This document shows, piece by piece, positions 32,666-36,266 of a stretch of DNA of 36,266 nt; the first letter of the stretch is position 1; each line of letters opens with the position of its first letter. The stretch is from Loigolactobacillus jiayinensis (GTDB lineage Bacteria; Bacillota; Bacilli; Lactobacillales; Lactobacillaceae), in contig NZ_RHOF01000038.1 in the NCBI RefSeq assembly GCF_003946445.1, positions 1 to 36,266 of the forward strand, written 5' to 3'. Under the pieces are notes generated by a model, which was given only the letters and a program-made list of their open reading frames with translations, ran no database searches and was not told the origin of the DNA. Position numbers and translations under genes: made by a program.

Positions 32666-33919
32666 ATGTCGATTTTAGATGGCTGCTTGTTTATCGCGAT
32701 TATTTCAATTTGGTTGATTTTGGTCGTCAATGTGATTTTAGTCATCGCTGGCTATATTGGTTACTTACAGCAGGTCAAGCCGCCGCCACGACCATTGCCG
32801 AAGCAAGTACCGTTTGTGTCAGTCATGGTTCCGGCGCATAACGAAGGCATTGTGATCGTTAAAACAGTTGAAGCGCTGTTGCAATTTGACTACCCCCATG
32901 ACCGCTATGAAATTATCGTGATCAATGATAATTCCGATGATAATTCGGCTGACTTACTGGCGCAATTACAGGCGACGCATCCTGGCCGCCATTTGAAAGT
33001 TGTTAATACCGATAAAACCAATGGTGGTAAAGGTAAATCAAATGCACTAAATATCGGTTTGACCCATGCACAAGGAGACATTATCTCAATCTATGATGCT
33101 GATAATACACCGGAGCATCCAGCTTTGCGGATATTAGTCGGTGAGCTGATGGCGGATCCACAATTAGGTGCGGTGATCGGTAAATTTAGAACACGAAACA
33201 AAAATGCGTCATTGCTAACCCGTTTTATCAATATCGAAACGCTGTCCTTTCAATGGATGGCGCAGGCTGGCCGCCAGCAGCTGTTTCACTTATGTACGAT
33301 TCCAGGTACCAATTATGTGATTCGCCGCTCACTATTAGAAAAAGTTGGTGGTTGGGATGTTAAGGCCTTGGCGGAAGATACGGAAATTAGTTTCCACGTT
33401 TATATGTTAGGCTATCGAATCAAGTTTCAGCCTAAAGCCGTCACTTGGGAACAAGAACCACAAACGATCGTTGTCTGGTTTCGCCAGCGGACACGTTGGG
33501 TTAAGGGCAATATATACGTTATCTTAAAAAACGCCAAATTATTATTTAAAAAAGTTGGCCGTCCGGTGCGCTTTGACCTAATTTATTTTCTATCAATTTA
33601 TTTCTTACTGATGACATCGCTGGTGTTATCAGATGCGGTCTTCGTGCTTTCTGTGGCTGGATATGTTCATTCAGATCTTCAAGGTTTTAGTAATTGGCTT
33701 TGGTTGTTAGCCATTATTTTGTTTGTAGTTAGTACGTATATTACGATCACAACGGAAAAGGGTGAAATGAGTTTTAGCAACCTGCTGGTGATCATCCTAA
33801 TGTATATTACGTACAGTCAAATGTGGCTCGCAGTTGCTGTCTATGGAATGGTGGGGTATATTCGTGAACAAGTCTTTCATAAGCAAGCGCGCTGGTATAA
33901 AACACAGCGCTATAAATAA
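32666..33919 (+). CDS. Processive family 2 glycosyltransferase (BcsA/PssC-like)
   Basis: 417 aa. ATG 32666 behind GGAGGTG (32654-32660). One N-terminal helix (about 8-33), a cytoplasmic GT-A domain, then three or so C-terminal helices. The synthase motifs are complete: D88 in VINDNSDD, D144-A-D146, the acceptor-site L-A-E237-D238, and Q274-RTRW for QxxRW. There is no PilZ domain, so c-di-GMP control as in BcsA is not encoded here. It should polymerise and export a beta-linked glycan; with the adjacent epimerase, ManNAc or GlcNAc are the likely units. Confidence 0.93.
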   Translation: MSILDGCLFIAIISIWLILVVNVILVIAGYIGYLQQVKPPPRPLPKQVPFVSVMVPAHNEGIVIVKTVEALLQFDYPHDRYEIIVINDNSDDNSADLLAQLQATHPGRHLKVVNTDKTNGGKGKSNALNIGLTHAQGDIISIYDADNTPEHPALRILVGELMADPQLGAVIGKFRTRNKNASLLTRFINIETLSFQWMAQAGRQQLFHLCTIPGTNYVIRRSLLEKVGGWDVKALAEDTEISFHVYMLGYRIKFQPKAVTWEQEPQTIVVWFRQRTRWVKGNIYVILKNAKLLFKKVGRPVRFDLIYFLSIYFLLMTSLVLSDAVFVLSVAGYVHSDLQGFSNWLWLLAIILFVVSTYITITTEKGEMSFSNLLVIILMYITYSQMWLAVAVYGMVGYIREQVFHKQARWYKTQRYK

Positions 33920-35981
33920 TTTAATCATCGTAATTGGACTACTTATTGGCTTGTTTGGTGTGAGTTTAACGGTCCACGCTGCAGATCTTAAATCATATAC
34001 GCAGCCGTTTCAAAATCAGACGACCTCGCTGACTGGCACTGCTGTATCGGCAAATATGTATTTTATTAAGGTCGGTTATTGGGACGTTAAGCAGGCGACC
34101 TTGAACCTGAATTATCAGGTTTCACAGCTATCTAATCAAACAACTTCAGATATTACCGTTTCAATCAATGGCACTAAGTTCTATTCGTTTCGGCCACAAA
34201 ATAAAACTGGCTTACAAACGGAGACAATCGATATTCCAACCGATTTAATTGGCGGCACCAATAATTTACGAATCACTGGTCAGATTTTGGATCAGGACGG
34301 TAAAAAGAATTATGATTTAGCCCAGACACCGGCTAACTGGTTGACTATTTATTCTGGTGCTAATGTTAATTTTCAATATTTATTGAAGCCACCGACAACC
34401 GCAATTAAGTCGTTTTATAATCATTTTTCCGGTCCGGATACGATTGCCAATGCGCAGACGTCGATCTCAGTTCCAGAGCAGGCAGATAATGCTGAGCTGA
34501 CGGCCGCCGTCTATGCGTTAGCTGGTTATTCACGCACGATGACCAACGAAGAAGATCAAGTGCCGATCAATACGTTTAGCTCCAAGCGGGCACAATCTAG
34601 CGACTATCAAATGATTATTGCCACGTATGATCATTTACCCAGCCGCTACCGCAAGTTGGTGAGTCGCAGTGAACTAAATAAGCGGGCGGTGCTGAAAACT
34701 GATTATGTTGGCGACAAACATGTCTTATTATTAACGGCGACGAGTGGTGCTTTGTTGGAAAAGGCTAGCCGTTTTGTTGCTAATCAGGAATTGATGAAAG
34801 AAACGGCTAGTGACACTGAATATATTGATGCGCAAACCCAAACGTTTACCTCGTCATTGCAGTATGATGGCAGCTATCAATTAACCAATACTGGTGAACA
34901 AATTACCGGCCCGCAACACCAGGAGGCAACTTATTTTGTTAGCCTACCAGTTGATCGCACCAACGCCGATGGCAGCCAGATTCGGTTACACTATAAATAT
35001 GCTAGTAACTTAGACTTTAGTCGTTCTTTGGCGACCGTTTACGTTAATAATAAGCCAATCGGTAGCCAAAAATTGCGTGCCAGCAAGGCTAATGACGATT
35101 CGATGACCGTCACGTTGCCTAAGGGAAAGACGCTGGGCAATACATTTGTGATCCGCGTGGCGTTTGATTTGGAAATGAAGAACAGTGAAGCTGCAACGAA
35201 TAATCAGACACCATGGGCCTATATCGAATCTGATTCTAAGGCCTATATCAAGTCGCAACCGGTGAGCACGCAACTATTTTCTAATTATCCCAGCCTCTTT
35301 TTGAAGAATCAAACGTTTAATAATATTGCTGTGGTGAAGCCCGCGCAATTAACCAGTCATGATTTTAAAACGCTGACGAATATTTTTAATTTGTTAGGAA
35401 ACTTTGCGGAAAGTAATACTGGTAACGTTCAATTTTATGATCAAATGCCAAGTGAAAAGGTGCTCCGGAATCAAAATGTGATCGCCTTTGGCACGCCTAA
35501 GCAAAATCAGTTGATTCGGCAACTGAATAGTAAGCTCTATTTTAAGTTTAACCAGAACTTTACTAGATTTAAATCCAACGAAAAACTAAGTATCGAGCGT
35601 GCTTATGGTCGTCGTCTAGGAGTGGCGCAATTATTACGTTCACCTTATAATGATAAACGCGTTATTTTAGCGGTCACGGCGGCGCATAGTACCGACGTTG
35701 AGCTCGCATCGACGCAAATTAATTTTCAAAAAAATATTAGTCAGTATAGCGGCGATGCAATTGTCGTCGATCATGATAACAATCATTACAGTTACCGGTT
35801 CAAGCGTAAGAAGGATGTTGCACAACACCATTCAGTTGCACAAACGGTTAAGCAGCACAGTCAGTTAGTTATTTATTTAGGCTTAACCTTGTTCGCACTT
35901 GTGTTAATTGCCTTGATTCTATTCCTTTTGTTGCGCAAGAACGGCTTGTTAAAGCAAGGCGGTGAGCAAAATGAAAAATAG
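33864..35981 (+). CDS. BcsB-like polysaccharide synthase accessory protein
   Basis: 705 aa. GTG 33864 follows GGTGGGG (33850-33856) and gives a normal signal sequence (basic start, hydrophobic core, SLTVHAAD); it overlaps the synthase gene by 56 bp in another frame. A large extracellular part has the alternating carbohydrate-binding and flavodoxin-like pattern of BcsB (TVSINGTKFYSF, NNLRITGQ, KHVLLLTATSG, ATVYVNNKPIGSQKL). One C-terminal helix (about 675-698) anchors it, as BcsB does, next to the synthase. In Listeria Pss and cellulose systems this subunit is required for synthesis. Confidence 0.85.
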   Translation: MNKSFISKRAGIKHSAINNLIIVIGLLIGLFGVSLTVHAADLKSYTQPFQNQTTSLTGTAVSANMYFIKVGYWDVKQATLNLNYQVSQLSNQTTSDITVSINGTKFYSFRPQNKTGLQTETIDIPTDLIGGTNNLRITGQILDQDGKKNYDLAQTPANWLTIYSGANVNFQYLLKPPTTAIKSFYNHFSGPDTIANAQTSISVPEQADNAELTAAVYALAGYSRTMTNEEDQVPINTFSSKRAQSSDYQMIIATYDHLPSRYRKLVSRSELNKRAVLKTDYVGDKHVLLLTATSGALLEKASRFVANQELMKETASDTEYIDAQTQTFTSSLQYDGSYQLTNTGEQITGPQHQEATYFVSLPVDRTNADGSQIRLHYKYASNLDFSRSLATVYVNNKPIGSQKLRASKANDDSMTVTLPKGKTLGNTFVIRVAFDLEMKNSEAATNNQTPWAYIESDSKAYIKSQPVSTQLFSNYPSLFLKNQTFNNIAVVKPAQLTSHDFKTLTNIFNLLGNFAESNTGNVQFYDQMPSEKVLRNQNVIAFGTPKQNQLIRQLNSKLYFKFNQNFTRFKSNEKLSIERAYGRRLGVAQLLRSPYNDKRVILAVTAAHSTDVELASTQINFQKNISQYSGDAIVVDHDNNHYSYRFKRKKDVAQHHSVAQTVKQHSQLVIYLGLTLFALVLIALILFLLLRKNGLLKQGGEQNEK

Positions 35982-36126
35982 ATCAGCAACACTTATGGCT
36001 GACCTTTTCTTGTTGAGCTTTTTGCTGTTGGTTGTGATCACCGCAATTTTTCTAGGTGCGACGCCTAAAAATTTATTGCTAAATACGTTTTATTTAGGTA
36101 TCAGTATTTTTCCGCGCGTTTTATAA
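35971..36126 (+). CDS. Short membrane protein, probably a truncated gene
   Basis: 51 aa. ATG 35971 overlaps the BcsB-like stop and follows AAGGCGGTGAGC. One clear helix (LFLLSFLLLVVITAIFLG) and a second hydrophobic start (LLLNTFYLGISIF) are cut off by a stop at 36124-36126, directly before the presumed IS end. It looks like the N-terminus of a larger polytopic protein that closed the operon. It could instead be a genuine small protein. Confidence 0.6.
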   Translation: MKNRSATLMADLFLLSFLLLVVITAIFLGATPKNLLLNTFYLGISIFPRVL

Positions 36127-36266
36127 TCAAGTTAGCCAAATACTTTTAGCTAATTGATAAAATAAAAAACACCAAGACAAATCTCTGTTATCATTGATGT
36201 TCCTACACAAACAATGAAAGAGGTTATTGTCTTGATGCAAGAACAGAATACCACAGTCAGAAAAAA
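36127..36266 (+). mobile_element. Probable left end of an insertion sequence with the start of its transposase
   Basis: From TCAAGTTAGCC at 36127 the sequence becomes AT-rich and non-coding. An ORF then begins at ATG 36235 behind AAAGAGG (36217-36223), reading MQEQNTTVRK to the window end; in-frame ATG 36214 is an alternative start. Position at a contig edge, after a truncated operon gene, and the similarity to the other edge suggest an IS, perhaps IS30-type. Too little is present to name the family. Confidence 0.45.

Overview
The window looks like a chromosomal contig from a low-to-moderate G+C lactic acid bacterium of the family Lactobacillaceae. The evidence is a WxL-type cell-surface gene cluster, a complete dltXABCD operon, a C69 dipeptidase, a LVIS_2131-family protein, strong AGGAGG-type ribosome binding sites, and probable GlnR and CcpA operators. 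The Loigolactobacillus/Lapidilactobacillus neighbourhood is only a guess. Both edges appear to lie in insertion-sequence ends, which is where draft contigs commonly break. No tRNA, rRNA or CRISPR array was seen.

Layout. 1-2213: the end of a csc-like surface cluster (5'-disrupted DUF916/DUF3324 protein, small WxL protein, Gly-rich anchored protein) closed by a terminator. 2300-4515: an OmpR-type two-component system. 4516-10249: a hairpin-bearing leader and the teichoic-acid D-alanylation operon dltX-A-B-C-D, followed by a serine hydrolase that may be a DltE-like D-alanyl esterase. 10343-12468: an orphan EIIC-like permease translationally coupled to a membrane-anchored alpha/beta hydrolase. 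12600-18123: housekeeping and metabolic units, namely a dipeptidase, acetate kinase with a cre-overlapped promoter, an ammonium transporter with a perfect GlnR box, a VOC protein and a LVIS_2131-family protein. 18312-21890: an unknown gene, a 40-aa ORF, a divergent PRPP synthetase homologue, and the conserved ACT/DUF711 pair.

21891-22410 is a gene-free stretch of about 500 bp. It holds two near-identical 82-bp repeats, each set inside its own inverted repeat, with many perfect short stems. It is the least explained part of the window. 22457-26745: a divergent MocR regulator/LysE exporter pair sharing repeated TTGGTTGGG motifs, a DUF1697 gene, a Cof-type phosphatase with a structured leader, and on the minus strand a copper-chaperone-like gene and a Dps-like gene.

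27285-36126 is a six-gene exopolysaccharide operon: UDP-GlcNAc 2-epimerase, GH8-like hydrolase, polytopic glycosyltransferase-like protein, DUF2334/deacetylase-like protein, BcsA-like synthase and BcsB-like subunit. A short membrane-protein remnant and a probable IS follow. The gene content recalls the Listeria Pss (poly-ManNAc) and cellulose synthase systems; the epimerase would supply UDP-ManNAc.

A recurring theme is homologues with altered active-site residues. The Prs homologue, Dps-like protein, EIIC-like permease, deacetylase-like protein and serine hydrolase all depart from family consensus at positions normally considered essential. These comparisons were made by eye against remembered consensus sequences and should be checked by alignment.
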